Source: Hymenobacter caeli
GTDB lineage: Bacteria; Bacteroidota; Bacteroidia; Cytophagales; Hymenobacteraceae
Reading direction: 5' to 3'
Assembly: GCF_013294115.1 (NCBI RefSeq)
Contig: NZ_JABSNP010000012.1
Coordinates: 93,334 to 157,333, forward strand
Length of the DNA: 64,000 nucleotides
How positions within the stretch are numbered: the first letter of the stretch is position 1; each line of letters starts with the position of its first letter. Below, piece by piece: positions 46,265-55,372 of this stretch. The notes below the pieces were generated by a model. It saw only the letters and a list, made by a program, of their open reading frames with translations. It was not told the DNA's origin and ran no database searches. A program made the position numbers and the translations under genes.

Positions 46265-46740
46265 AAGAAAAGTGGGTAGAGGATGAGTGTTCACGCGCTG
46301 AGCAGTTGTTCCAGAGCGGGCAGTAAGTCAGCTAGTTACTGGCGTTGGTTGGGGACGTATGTCCGCCCCTGCCAATTGGGTGTGGACTGGTATTCCGGGC
46401 TTTTTGCGGCAGTGCCTGCCCCTGCCCTGATGCGTACGGTAAGCGATGGTAAAATAGCCATCTTTCCGCTTCCGCCGCTGCTCTCGGCACTCCGATTACC
46501 CGCGCTATTTTGCCGGCTAACTGGTACTTATATTGCTTACAGTGAATATTTTACCTATTCCACCCATGTGAAAGCAATGCTCATGCTGCTCGGCGGTTTG
46601 GTACTGGGCAGTTGTAGCCAGCCAATGAATTCTTGTCGCCTTTGCTCATGCCCGGCACACTGTCCATTTTGCCGTTGGTAGCGGTGTGCTTGGTTTGGGC
46701 GGGGAGTACTTCTTGATTGGCCGCTTGGAGCCCTGGCGCG
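46265..46740. other. Gene-poor region with a possible degraded lipoprotein leader (476 bases)
   Basis: No complete gene is evident. At 46568 a GTG codon opens a 37-codon frame with a good lipoprotein leader (KAMLMLLGGLVLGSCSQP) but a Cys-rich, unconvincing tail that stops at 46681. This may be the start of a broken lipoprotein gene. The remainder has mixed composition and looks like sequence debris next to the broken AraC gene. Confidence 0.4.
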
Positions 46741-47676
46741 TTAGGCCTTCGCCGCCAGCACTTCGCGCACTTTTGTCCAGCGGATGTCGGGGTACCGGTC
46801 GTTGTCCAGGGGGGCGGAGTTGGGGGGCATGGTGAACATGTTGTGCAGGTACTGCATGCCCTGCCAGGGCGGAAACACCTCGTTGGGGGCCGGCGCGAGC
46901 CGACGGGCGATTTTAATCATCAGCTGCAAGAGCCACGGGCCGCCGGCCCGCAGCAGGCGGAAGCGGCGGCCGGTCACGGAAGTGGCGGCGGCCCGGAGGT
47001 CGCGCACGGTGGCTACTTCGCCGGCCACGTGCAGGTAGCGGGGCGTGGTGGGGTCGAGGGCGGCAGCGGCGGTGAAGGCGGCCGTGTTGGCGATGGTGGT
47101 GAAGCGGAGCGGCTGGTCGGTGCGGCCCCAGTACAATACCCGCCGGATTTTGAAGAGCACCACCGGGGCCTGCCCGGTCAGCAAGTCTGCGAACATGCCG
47201 TTGAGGACGGACGTGGCTTGGATGGGGGCCCCATCGAGCCGCTGGCCGAACGCGCGGCGCAGGTCGAGGTTGCGGTTGGAGCCGGCGGGCAGCTTGGTGA
47301 AGTCGATGGAGTAGTCGGATGGGATGAAGCGGGGCACGCCGGCGGCCACGGCCGCGTCGAGCAGCCGCGTTTGCGCGTCCACAATCACGTCGCGCAGCCC
47401 TGACAGCGCCGACACGACGCAGGCCGCGCCCGCGCAGGCGGCCGTCAGGGCCCCCACGTCGTCGAAACCAACCTCTACCACGGTGGCCCCGCGCTCGCGC
47501 AGCAAGGCCACCGCCGGCTTGGCGTTGCCCGGGCGCACGAGGGCCCGCACGAGGCCCCCCCGCGCCAGCAGCTCCAGCCCGATGCGGTGGCCCAGGTCGC
47601 CGGCGGCCCCGGCCAGCACAACGAGGGCGGGGGCGGCGAGCGGGCGGCTTTGCGTAACTAATTCAGGTTCTGCCAC
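46741..47676 (-). CDS. NmrA-like NAD(P)-binding protein (isoflavone reductase-type)
   Basis: A 311-residue protein. The N-terminal Rossmann motif VVLAGAAGDLGHRIGLELLARG (G-x-x-G-x-x-G) is followed by ALVRPGNAKP, a typical NADP-binding Arg loop, and by PRFIPSDYSIDF near residue 120. This fits NmrA/isoflavone-reductase-like atypical short-chain dehydrogenases; some are enzymes and some redox sensors. A GTG start at 47676 (first residues (M)AEPELVTQS) was chosen because the sequence upstream to the TTG at 47757 has little family character. Substrate unknown. Confidence 0.8.
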   Translation of the reverse strand: MAEPELVTQSRPLAAPALVVLAGAAGDLGHRIGLELLARGGLVRALVRPGNAKPAVALLRERGATVVEVGFDDVGALTAACAGAACVVSALSGLRDVIVDAQTRLLDAAVAAGVPRFIPSDYSIDFTKLPAGSNRNLDLRRAFGQRLDGAPIQATSVLNGMFADLLTGQAPVVLFKIRRVLYWGRTDQPLRFTTIANTAAFTAAAALDPTTPRYLHVAGEVATVRDLRAAATSVTGRRFRLLRAGGPWLLQLMIKIARRLAPAPNEVFPPWQGMQYLHNMFTMPPNSAPLDNDRYPDIRWTKVREVLAAKA

Positions 47677-47941
47677 AACTGAGAAAATATAGATTAAAGG
47701 ATTAAGCAAGCCCCTGCGCACGTCGGCGAGCGGGTACGAGGCGGGCACGAACACCAAACCGATTTATGGGCGGCTTCGGGTAACAACGCGGCCGGTGGGG
47801 CAATCTTGGAGCCGGAGTGTGGTAGCGCGAGCTCTGCAGCTTGCATTCCTACACCAGTTGAACGGCGCAACTGGCGCGGGGACGCGAACCACAAAGTTCG
47901 CGCTGTTGATTGCCGGTACGTACTCCGGTTCCCCAACCGCT

Positions 47942-49387
47942 CTAATTCAGCCCTACTTTGCCTTTCATTGACTCGAACAGCTTGGGCGAATCGAAGCCGA
48001 CGCCGTGCTTGAACACGATTTCCATCTGGCGGAGCTGGTGGATGTCCTGCTCGGGGTCGCCGTTTATCAGCACGAGGTCGGCTTGCTTGCCGGCTTCGAT
48101 GGTGCCGATTTCCTGGTCGCGGCCCAGGTAGCGGGCCCCGTTCAGGGTGCAGATTTTGATGGCCTCGCGCGGGGTGAAGCCGCCCTCGACGAGCAGCTCG
48201 ACTTCGCGGCGGTTGGCGTAGCCGGCGATGGTGCGGCCCGCGCCGGTGGGGTCGGTACCGGCCACGAGCAGGCCCCCGGCGTCGTAAAACTGCTTTTCCC
48301 AGCCCTGCTCCTTTTTAAAGAGCGCCACGCTGGCCGAGTCCTTGCCCTGGCTGGCCTGCCAGGTGGCCGTTTCGCGCTCTTGCAGCTGCGGAATCAGGGC
48401 GTCGAGGCCGCCGCCCAGCACCACTTCGCGGCCGGTGTAGGGCTCGAACACGGGCAGTGTGGAGGTGAGGGCCACGTTTTTGCTAATCAGGAATTTGATG
48501 AGGCCGGTCACGGCCGGGCTATTGGCCGGCTGGCGCAGCAGGCCCTGGCGGGCGGCGGGGTAGTCGCAGGCGTCGGCCGTTTTGCCGGGCACGAAGTCGG
48601 AGCTGGCCATGAAACCGTGCTCGAGGTTGTCGATGCCGAGTTCGGCGGCCTCGCGGTAAGTGAGGGCGCAGAGGTGGCCGGTTACTTTGAGGTGGCGGGC
48701 GTGGGCTTCGGCCACCACGGCGGCCAGGTCGGCGCGGGTGGCGTGCATGTACATCTTGAACGACGTGCAGCCCTTATCGGCCCAGAACTTGGTGCTCGCG
48801 GTGGCATCGGCGGGGCCCTTGATGGTGTTCAGGGCCGGAATGTCCAGGCCCGGTTCCTCCATGTAGGGGGCCGTCACGTCCATGTCGGGGCCGATGAACT
48901 TGCCCTCGCCGATGAGCCGCTGGATGGCCAGGTCGGTCTGGGGCTCGATGCTGCCGGCCGTGCGGATGGTGGTGGCCCCGCCCGCCAGGTAGAGGCGCGG
49001 AAACGAGTACGGCATCTGGGCAATGTTGAAGAGGCCGCCCGCCGGCATGGTGTAATACAGGTGCTCGTGCAACATCACCAGCCCAGGAATCAGCGTTTTA
49101 CCCGCGCAGTTGATGACCTGGGTCCCGGGCGGCACTTTCACTTTCCTGTTGGGCCCCACCTGTTCGATGCGGCCGTCGCGCAGCAGTACGGTTTGGTGCA
49201 GCAGCGCCGGCCGGCCGGTGCCATCGATAACCTTGGCGTCGGTAAGGGCCACCACCGGCGCGTTCACCTTGATGAACGCCTGCACCTGCGGGGTGAAGGC
49301 GGGCGGGGCCTGCGCCCGGGCGGGCACGGCGGCAGCCAGGCCGAAGAGGGCCCCGAGCACGGGGCGGAACAGCAGTGATTGTTTCAT
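47942..49387 (-). CDS. Exported amidohydrolase (imidazolonepropionase-type metal hydrolase)
   Basis: A 481-residue protein with signal peptide (MKQSLLFRPVLGALFGLAAAVPARAQ). The amidohydrolase superfamily motifs are in order: LIPGLVMLHEHLYY (H-x-H metal site) near residue 102, a Lys in TSFKMYMHATRADL near residue 215, KVTGHLCALTYRE (metal His) near residue 238, NLEHGFM (metal His) near residue 258 and VAGTDPTGAG (catalytic Asp) near residue 397. The C-terminal EIGTIEAGKQADLVLINGDP is typical. It likely hydrolyses a peptide-like or cyclic amide in the periplasm; substrate unknown. The start at MKQSLL gives the signal peptide; the frame extends to 49504. Confidence 0.87.
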   Translation of the reverse strand: MKQSLLFRPVLGALFGLAAAVPARAQAPPAFTPQVQAFIKVNAPVVALTDAKVIDGTGRPALLHQTVLLRDGRIEQVGPNRKVKVPPGTQVINCAGKTLIPGLVMLHEHLYYTMPAGGLFNIAQMPYSFPRLYLAGGATTIRTAGSIEPQTDLAIQRLIGEGKFIGPDMDVTAPYMEEPGLDIPALNTIKGPADATASTKFWADKGCTSFKMYMHATRADLAAVVAEAHARHLKVTGHLCALTYREAAELGIDNLEHGFMASSDFVPGKTADACDYPAARQGLLRQPANSPAVTGLIKFLISKNVALTSTLPVFEPYTGREVVLGGGLDALIPQLQERETATWQASQGKDSASVALFKKEQGWEKQFYDAGGLLVAGTDPTGAGRTIAGYANRREVELLVEGGFTPREAIKICTLNGARYLGRDQEIGTIEAGKQADLVLINGDPEQDIHQLRQMEIVFKHGVGFDSPKLFESMKGKVGLN

Positions 49388-49560
49388 AAGCGCCAGCGGG
49401 AATGCGGCCGTAATATCGACCAATCCCGGCCGGCAAGCCCCCCAACGTCCGAACAAGCGCTGCCCCTGCGCGCAGCTGGCAGTTTCCGGTGCGGCCGGCA
49501 CCAATAGCTGCGGGGCCGGTACCCTGGGCCCCGCGGCAGGTCATGTTTCCGTAAACCCTC

Positions 49561-50949
49561 CTACCGGCTCGCTATGCTGGGGCGGCCTTTGGGAAGCGTG
49601 GCGGTGGCTTTATTCGCAGTTACGCGCCAGATTTTATTGCCCGCGTCGTCCATCACCAGCAGGGCCCCGTCAGACAGTGTGACGACGCCCACGGGGCGCC
49701 CGTAGGCCTTGTCCGAGTCGCCGCCCACCAGGAAGCCGGTCAGGAAATCTTCGGGCTTACCGCTGGGCTTGCCGTTTTTGAAAGGCACAAAGGCCACTTT
49801 GTAGCCCGAGTAGGCCGAGCGGTTCCAGGAGCCGTGCTCGCCCACAAACGCGCCGTTCTGGTACTTGGCGGGGAAGGCTTTCTGGTCGTAGAAGGTGAGG
49901 CCCAGGGCGGCCACGTGGGGGCCCATCGGCACGTCGGGCACGATGGCTTTGGCCACCATTTCGGGGTGCTCGCCCTTGCGGCGCGGGTCTTCGTTCTGGC
50001 CGTAATACGAGTAGGGCCAGCCGTAGAAGCCGCCTTCCTTCACGCTGGTGATGTAGTCGGGCACCAGCTCGTCGCCCAACTCGTCGCGCTCGTTCACGGC
50101 GGCCCACAGCGTGGCCGTGCCGGGGTAGTACGCCAGGCCGATGGGGTTGCGCAGGCCGCTGGCGAAGGTTTTCTCGCCCGTGCCGTCGGGGTTGATTTGC
50201 AGGATATTGGCGCGGCGCACCTCGTTGGCGGCCCCGTTCTCCATCACGTTGCTGCCCGAGCCCACGGTCACGTAAATCTTCTTGTTATCCTTGCTGGCCA
50301 GCAGGTTGCGGGTCCAGTGGTTGTTGTAGCCGCCCTCGGGCAGGCTCAGAATTTTCTGGCCCGGGCCGGTGATTTTTGTGGCCCCGGTCTGGTAGGCGAA
50401 GCGCAACACCCCGTCGGTGTTGGCCACGTAGAACGAATTACCCAGCACGAGCATCCCAAACGGCTGCTTCAGGCCCGCCAGGAACACCGTGCGCACGTCG
50501 GGCTTGCCGTCGTGGTCGGTGTCGCGCAGCAGCGTCACGCGGTTGGCGCTGGTGGCTTGCAGCGAGCGGGACTTGTCGAGGTGCAGCGCGGCGGCAATCT
50601 CCTTTTTCGTGCCCTTGGGCAGCGTGGTGGCTTCGGCCACCAGCACGTCGCCGTTGGGCGCCACGTAGGCCCAGCGCGGGCTTTCGAGGGCCCCGGCAAA
50701 TTCCGTCACCGTGAAGCCGGCGGGGGCGGTGGGCGTTTTGCCCGCGGGCCAGTCGATGATGTCCACTTTTTTGCTCACCGACTTGCTGGCGTAGGGCGCG
50801 GGCAGGTTCACCGCTTCGGCGGCGGGGGTGGTGAGGGTTTGGGCCGGGTTGTCGGCGGCGGCGGCCTGTTTTTCCTGCTGGCTGGGGCCGCTGTTGCAGG
50901 CGGCCAGCAGGCCCAGGCTGGCCAGCAGCAGGGCGTTTCTGAATTGCAT
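49561..50949 (-). CDS. PQQ-dependent sugar dehydrogenase-like lipoprotein (sorbosone dehydrogenase type)
   Basis: A 462-residue lipoprotein (leader MQFRNALLLASLGLLAACN, lipobox LAAC). The mature part is a six-blade propeller of the soluble glucose/sorbosone dehydrogenase family: GFTVTEFAGALESPRWAYV, NRVTLLRDTDHDGKPDVRTV, KQPFGMLVLGNSFYVANTDG, ASGLRNPIGLAYYPGTATLW, FVGEHGSWNRSAYSGYKV, GRPVGVVTLSDGALLVMDDA. It may oxidise aldoses with PQQ; no PQQ synthesis genes are seen here. It lies downstream of the S9 peptidase gene but a strong hairpin separates them. Confidence 0.88.
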   Translation of the reverse strand: MQFRNALLLASLGLLAACNSGPSQQEKQAAAADNPAQTLTTPAAEAVNLPAPYASKSVSKKVDIIDWPAGKTPTAPAGFTVTEFAGALESPRWAYVAPNGDVLVAEATTLPKGTKKEIAAALHLDKSRSLQATSANRVTLLRDTDHDGKPDVRTVFLAGLKQPFGMLVLGNSFYVANTDGVLRFAYQTGATKITGPGQKILSLPEGGYNNHWTRNLLASKDNKKIYVTVGSGSNVMENGAANEVRRANILQINPDGTGEKTFASGLRNPIGLAYYPGTATLWAAVNERDELGDELVPDYITSVKEGGFYGWPYSYYGQNEDPRRKGEHPEMVAKAIVPDVPMGPHVAALGLTFYDQKAFPAKYQNGAFVGEHGSWNRSAYSGYKVAFVPFKNGKPSGKPEDFLTGFLVGGDSDKAYGRPVGVVTLSDGALLVMDDAGNKIWRVTANKATATLPKGRPSIASR

Positions 50950-50967
50950 ATAATCGGAAATAGAAGT

Positions 50968-51013
50968 AGAACACGGGGCCCCGCCGCCGAAGCGCGCCGG
51001 GGCCCCGTGTTCT
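50968..51013 (-). terminator. GC-rich hairpin between the S9 peptidase and sugar dehydrogenase genes
   Basis: A 16-bp perfect stem (50968-50983 with 50998-51013), 14-base loop, 44 bases after the S9 stop on the minus strand. The T-tract is weak. Being upstream of the dehydrogenase ATG it could also be an attenuator. Confidence 0.65.
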
Positions 51014-51057
51014 ACACTATTCATTCACAATTAGTTGCTGCGCGGGGGCGGGGGCCC

Positions 51058-53526
51058 CTAGTTGTTGGGCGCGGCGGGGGCCGGGTTTTTCACGTACTTG
51101 TTCAGCCACGAATCCATCTCCCACAGCATGTGGAGCAGGTTTTCGCGGGCGGCGTAGCTGTGGGCCTCGGCGGGCAGCACCACGTAGCGGGCGGTGGCCC
51201 CCTCCCCTTTCAGGGCCGCGTAAAACCGCTCGCTCTGGATGGGAAAAGTGCCCGAGTTGTTGTCGGCCTCGCCGTGAATAAGCAGGATGGGGGCCTTAAT
51301 TTTGTCGGCGAAGTTGAACGGCGACATGGCGTTGTACACGCCCGGGGCCTGCCAGAACGTGCGCTCCTCGCCCTGGAACCCAAAGGGCGTGAGCGTGCGG
51401 TTATAAGCCCCGCTGCGAGCAATACCGGCCTTGAACAAGTCGCAATGCGCCAGCAGGTTGGCCGTCATAAACGCGCCGTAGGAGTGGCCCATCACGGCCA
51501 CCCGGCCGGCGTCCACCACCCCGAGGCGAGCCCCTTCGTCGATGGCGGCCTTGGCCCCGGCCACCAGCTGCTCGACGTAGGTGTCGTTGGGCTCTTGGGT
51601 GCCCTCGCCCACAATCGGGATGCTGGCATTTTGCAGCACGGCGTAGCCCTGCGTCACCCAAAAGACGGGGGTGTTCCAATTCAGGCGCGTGAAGGCGTAG
51701 GGCGAGCCCGTGACCTGCCCGGCGCTGCCTTTATCCTTGAATTCCAGCGGGTACGCCTCCATCAGCGTGGGCAGGGGCCCGTCGGTCTTTTTGTAGCCGG
51801 GCGGCAGGTAAAGGTTGGCGGTGAGGTCCACGCCGTCGGCCCGCTTGTACTTGAGCACCTGCTTGCGAAAGCTCCCGCCAAAGGCCGCGTAGGGATTGGC
51901 GAAGTGCGTGAGGGCCAGTGGCGGGCCTTTTTTATTAGCGTCGTGCAGGTAGTAGTTGGGCACCTGGTCCACGGTCTCGCGGCGCGTGAGCAGCGTGCGG
52001 TGGCGGCCGCTGGCGTCCAGGATGGCCACCGGCACCTCGTAGTACGGCGCGGCCGACCGCCACCAGCGGGTGGTCTGGTGGGTTTGCAGGTCCAGCTCGT
52101 CCACGAAGGGCCGGTCGCCTTCGGGCGAGGCCCCGGCCCCCACCAGGTAGATGGAATGGCCGGTGGGCCCGCCCGTCAGCAACACGCTGCGGCCCTGGGC
52201 GTTGCGGTGGGTGTAAGGGTCGCCGGGGTTATGGTACGTGTCCTCCGACGAGCCGTCGAACAGCACCGCCAGCGGTGTGCCGGGGCCCCCGGGGTCGAGC
52301 TGCCAGGTGGTTTCGTGGCGGTCGGCCCGACGCGAGCCGCTCACCAGCGCCAAATGCTCATTGCCCCAGGTTATGCCGTCGTAGCGCAGCGGCAAGGCCG
52401 CCAGCTCCTGCGCGGGGCCCGCAAACGGGGCCCCCAGCAGGTACACCTTGTCGCGCACAGTGGCCGGGCGCTTGGGGTCGCCGCCGTCCTGGGCCTCCAC
52501 GTAGCAGAGCGTGGCGGGCGCGTCGGTGCGCCAGGCGTGGTCGCGCGGGCCGGTGGGCACGGCATCGAAGCTGGTGGGCACGGCGTCGGCCAGGGGCAGG
52601 TCGGCCACGGTTTTCACCACCGCGCCCGTGGCCAGGTCCAGCACGTCGAGGCGCTGCGGGAAGCTGCTCACCGGCAGCGTGTAGGAGTAGGGGCGGTGGC
52701 GGGCGCGCACCAGCACGAAGCGCCCGTCGGGCGAGGCCGACGCGGTTTGCAGCACGCCCGGGGCCCCCAGCGGCTGGGCGCGGCCGTCGGCCAGGGCCAC
52801 TTGCACCAGCTGGGCCGTGGCGTAGTAGTCGAACAGGCGCTCGTCGGCGGGGCTTTTCAGCAGGTCCTGGTAGGTGCGGGCCCCGGACTTCGGGCCGCCG
52901 CCGGTTTCCTGCACGGCGGGGCCCGTGGGGGCCGCGTCGGCGGCCGGGGCCGGGCCGCGCCCGGCGGGCACGGTGCGGGCCAGCAGGCCGCGGCCGTCGG
53001 GCAGCCACTCAAACGAGTTGCCGAACGCATCGTTGAGCGGCGCGGCCAGCAGGCGGCGGGCCGTGGCAGCGGCCACGTCGGCTACCCACAGCTCCACGCG
53101 GCCGGGCCCCGCGGCATCGGCCGGCACGGTGAGGGCAAAGGCCAGGTGGGCATTGTCGGGCGACCAGCTCAAGCCGCTGATGCGGGCCTGGGCCGGCAGG
53201 CCGCTTACCGGCACCTCGGGCCCGTTGGGCAGCTTTTTGAGTTTCATATCCACCGCGTAGCTCACGCGGCTGGGGCCGTTGGTGCGCGGGTTGAGGCGCA
53301 GGCCGGCCAGGCGCAGCTCGGGCTGGGCCAGCTCGGCCACCGTCGGGAAATCCTGCACGGCCAGTAGCGCCAGGTACTGGCCGTTCGAGGCCGGGCTCAC
53401 GCGGGGCGTGGGCGGGGCCAGCAGCAGGTCGCGGATGGCGGCCGGCGGCGTCTGGTACTTGAATTCCTGGGCCTGGGCCAGCGCGGCCGTGCCCAGCAGC
53501 AGCAAAGTGGGAAGCAGTTTCTGCAT
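51058..53526 (-). CDS. S9 family serine peptidase (prolyl oligopeptidase/glutamyl endopeptidase type)
   Basis: An 822-residue exported enzyme with signal peptide (MQKLLPTLLLLGTAALAQA-Q). The N-terminal beta-propeller (~30-560) has typical repeat segments (LSWSPDNAHLAFALT; ASASPDGRFVLVRARH). The alpha/beta-hydrolase domain contains the catalytic Ser in VMGHSYGAFM near residue 679, Asp in IHGEADNNSGT near residue 753 and His in LPAEAHSYAA near residue 788. This arrangement resembles glutamyl endopeptidases of Bacteroidota and plants. It cleaves short peptides outside the cytoplasm. The Met at 53526 was chosen; the frame extends to 53667. Confidence 0.92.
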   Translation of the reverse strand: MQKLLPTLLLLGTAALAQAQEFKYQTPPAAIRDLLLAPPTPRVSPASNGQYLALLAVQDFPTVAELAQPELRLAGLRLNPRTNGPSRVSYAVDMKLKKLPNGPEVPVSGLPAQARISGLSWSPDNAHLAFALTVPADAAGPGRVELWVADVAAATARRLLAAPLNDAFGNSFEWLPDGRGLLARTVPAGRGPAPAADAAPTGPAVQETGGGPKSGARTYQDLLKSPADERLFDYYATAQLVQVALADGRAQPLGAPGVLQTASASPDGRFVLVRARHRPYSYTLPVSSFPQRLDVLDLATGAVVKTVADLPLADAVPTSFDAVPTGPRDHAWRTDAPATLCYVEAQDGGDPKRPATVRDKVYLLGAPFAGPAQELAALPLRYDGITWGNEHLALVSGSRRADRHETTWQLDPGGPGTPLAVLFDGSSEDTYHNPGDPYTHRNAQGRSVLLTGGPTGHSIYLVGAGASPEGDRPFVDELDLQTHQTTRWWRSAAPYYEVPVAILDASGRHRTLLTRRETVDQVPNYYLHDANKKGPPLALTHFANPYAAFGGSFRKQVLKYKRADGVDLTANLYLPPGYKKTDGPLPTLMEAYPLEFKDKGSAGQVTGSPYAFTRLNWNTPVFWVTQGYAVLQNASIPIVGEGTQEPNDTYVEQLVAGAKAAIDEGARLGVVDAGRVAVMGHSYGAFMTANLLAHCDLFKAGIARSGAYNRTLTPFGFQGEERTFWQAPGVYNAMSPFNFADKIKAPILLIHGEADNNSGTFPIQSERFYAALKGEGATARYVVLPAEAHSYAARENLLHMLWEMDSWLNKYVKNPAPAAPNN

Positions 53527-53634
53527 GAGCAAAGTACTAAAAAAAACCGGCACGGTGCCGGGCTCACAAGATAGTGCAACGGGGCTATATTCAGCAGTTG
53601 AGGGCCCGGCACCCCGGTCCGTTGTACCCAAATA

Positions 53635-53664
53635 AAAACGGCCCGCTGCGCAGCGGGCCGTTTT
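53635..53664 (-). terminator. Terminator of the ompA-like gene, perfect palindrome
   Basis: AAAACGGCCCGCTGC (53635-53649) and its exact reverse complement (53650-53664), with AAAA/TTTT at the ends. It lies 41 bases past the OmpA-like stop. Confidence 0.9.
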
Positions 53665-53705
53665 CAAGCTTCAAATAAAGCGCTGCGGGCTTACTTCCGG
53701 CGCGC

Positions 53706-55259
53706 CTATTTCCTCGTCCCGGCCGCCTTGTCGGTGGCCTTCAACTCGAGGACGGTCGGGGCCGCGCCGTACCGAGTTTCGGCCGGGTTGGCCTCGCCGG
53801 TGGCGTAAGGGTCGAAGTCCACACGGCGGTTTTGGGCCCGGCCGGCGGCGGTCTTGTTGGGGGCAATGGGCTTGCGTTCGCCGTAGCCCCGGGTTTCAAT
53901 CCGGGCTTCGGGCACACCCTTGCTGATGAGGTAATCGCGCACGGCGTTGGCCCGGCGGTTCGACAGCGGCAGGTTGTAGGCCTCGCTGCCGGTGTTGTCG
54001 GTGTGGCCGGCGATGCTTAGGGTGTAGTCCGGGTACTGGTTCAGGAGCTGGGCCAGCTCGTCGAGGGCAACATTTGAATCCGGCGTCAGACGGGCCTTGT
54101 TGAGGGCGAAGCGGATGTACTTGGTGGCCTTCTGGTCGGGGCTCATCTCGGGGCAGCCGCTGGCGTTCACCTTGGTGCCGGCCGGGGTGTTGGGGCACTT
54201 ATCGTCGGCGTCGGCCACGCCGTCGCCGTCGGCGTCCAGCGGACAGCCGCTGGCGTCCACTTTCACGCCGGCCGGCGTGTTGGGGCACTTGTCGAGGTAG
54301 TCGGCCACGCCGTCGCCGTCGGCGTCCAGCGGGCAGCCGCTGGCGTCCACTTTCACGCCGGCCGGCGTGTTGGGGCACTTGTCGTCGGCGTCGGCCACGC
54401 CGTCGCCGTCGGCATCCGGGCAGCCTTGCAGGGCCGCCAGGCCTTTCACGTCGGGGCACTTGTCCTGGTAGTCGGGCACGCCGTCAGCATCCTTGTCGAG
54501 CGGGCAGCCGGTGGGGTCCACGGCCACGCCGGCGGGCGTGTCGGGGCACTTGTCTTTGCGGTCGGGCACCCCGTCGCCGTCGGTGTCCTTGGCTTTGCCG
54601 AGGGCCAGGGTCAGGCCCACCGAATGCACCAGGAAGTCGTCGTAGCGGTTGTCCGACGCGCTGTACACGTTGTCCGTCCGCTCGGTGAGCGGGTAGTGGT
54701 AGGTCGTCTGCACGTCCAGGAACAGGGCCGGCGAAAGACGGAAGCGCAGCAGCGCCCCCCCAAAGAAATCGGGCCGGCCAATGGCGTTATCGAAGCCCAC
54801 CGCGCCGTTGTTACCCACGCTGTGCGCCACGTAAAACCCGCCGCCGCCGATGATGGCCGGCTGGATAAAGGCGTCTTCCTTCAGCAGGTGGCCATTATTG
54901 AGTTTCAGCTTCAAGGCCAAATCCACGAAGCCCGACTTCACTTCAAAGCCCGAATTTTGGAGGTAGGGCTGGTTTTTGGGGAATCGGTACAGCTCGTAGT
55001 TGCCCATCAGGCCGAGGTCGAACGACGGCGAGAGGTAGCGGGTGATGGCCGCGCCGCCGCCGAAGCGCAGGCCTTCGCGGCCCAGGTTCCACCAGTCGTT
55101 GCCCAGCTCGCCGCGGTACTGCAACACGCTGGCATTGCCACTGATGGCGGTTTTGTGGTCGGCCGTTTGGGCTTGCACGGCCTGGGGGGCTCCGAGCGAT
55201 GCGCCCAGCAACGCGAAACCGGGCACCAAGGCCCGGGACGAGAAGAGGTTTAATTTCAT
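53706..55259 (-). CDS. OmpA-family outer membrane protein with thrombospondin type 3 repeats
   Basis: A 517-residue protein with signal peptide (VPGFALLGASLGAPQAVQAQ). Residues ~30-220 form an outer-membrane beta-barrel-like domain. Residues ~225-355 are thrombospondin type 3 repeats, calcium-binding Asp-rich units (DTDGDGVPDRKDKCPDTPAG, DADGDGVADADDKCPNTPAG, DADGDGVADYLDKCPNTPAG), some nearly identical at DNA level. The C-terminal OmpA domain (residues ~375-480: AGHTDNTGSEAYNLPLSNRR, ETRGYGERKPIAPN, RAQNRRVDF) binds peptidoglycan. It anchors the outer membrane to the wall. A 40-residue extension follows the OmpA domain. Confidence 0.92.
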   Translation of the reverse strand: MKLNLFSSRALVPGFALLGASLGAPQAVQAQTADHKTAISGNASVLQYRGELGNDWWNLGREGLRFGGGAAITRYLSPSFDLGLMGNYELYRFPKNQPYLQNSGFEVKSGFVDLALKLKLNNGHLLKEDAFIQPAIIGGGGFYVAHSVGNNGAVGFDNAIGRPDFFGGALLRFRLSPALFLDVQTTYHYPLTERTDNVYSASDNRYDDFLVHSVGLTLALGKAKDTDGDGVPDRKDKCPDTPAGVAVDPTGCPLDKDADGVPDYQDKCPDVKGLAALQGCPDADGDGVADADDKCPNTPAGVKVDASGCPLDADGDGVADYLDKCPNTPAGVKVDASGCPLDADGDGVADADDKCPNTPAGTKVNASGCPEMSPDQKATKYIRFALNKARLTPDSNVALDELAQLLNQYPDYTLSIAGHTDNTGSEAYNLPLSNRRANAVRDYLISKGVPEARIETRGYGERKPIAPNKTAAGRAQNRRVDFDPYATGEANPAETRYGAAPTVLELKATDKAAGTRK

Positions 55260-55372
55260 ACGGAAGAAGAATTAGGCAACAATTCCTTAAAGAAGGAACA
55301 CTGCCCTATACTTTCATCCTCGTAAAAAGTTGCTTAAAACCAACAGGGGCGCGGTTTTGAACCCGTTTCCTC

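Noticed and set aside
46283..46681. 132-codon plus-strand frame as a full gene
   Set aside because: The first ~95 codons have no coding character and only the last part resembles a lipoprotein leader; listed only as possible debris.
49834..53367. 1177-codon plus-strand open frame opposite the sugar dehydrogenase and S9 peptidase
   Set aside because: Spans two recognised genes on the other strand and has no recognisable motif.
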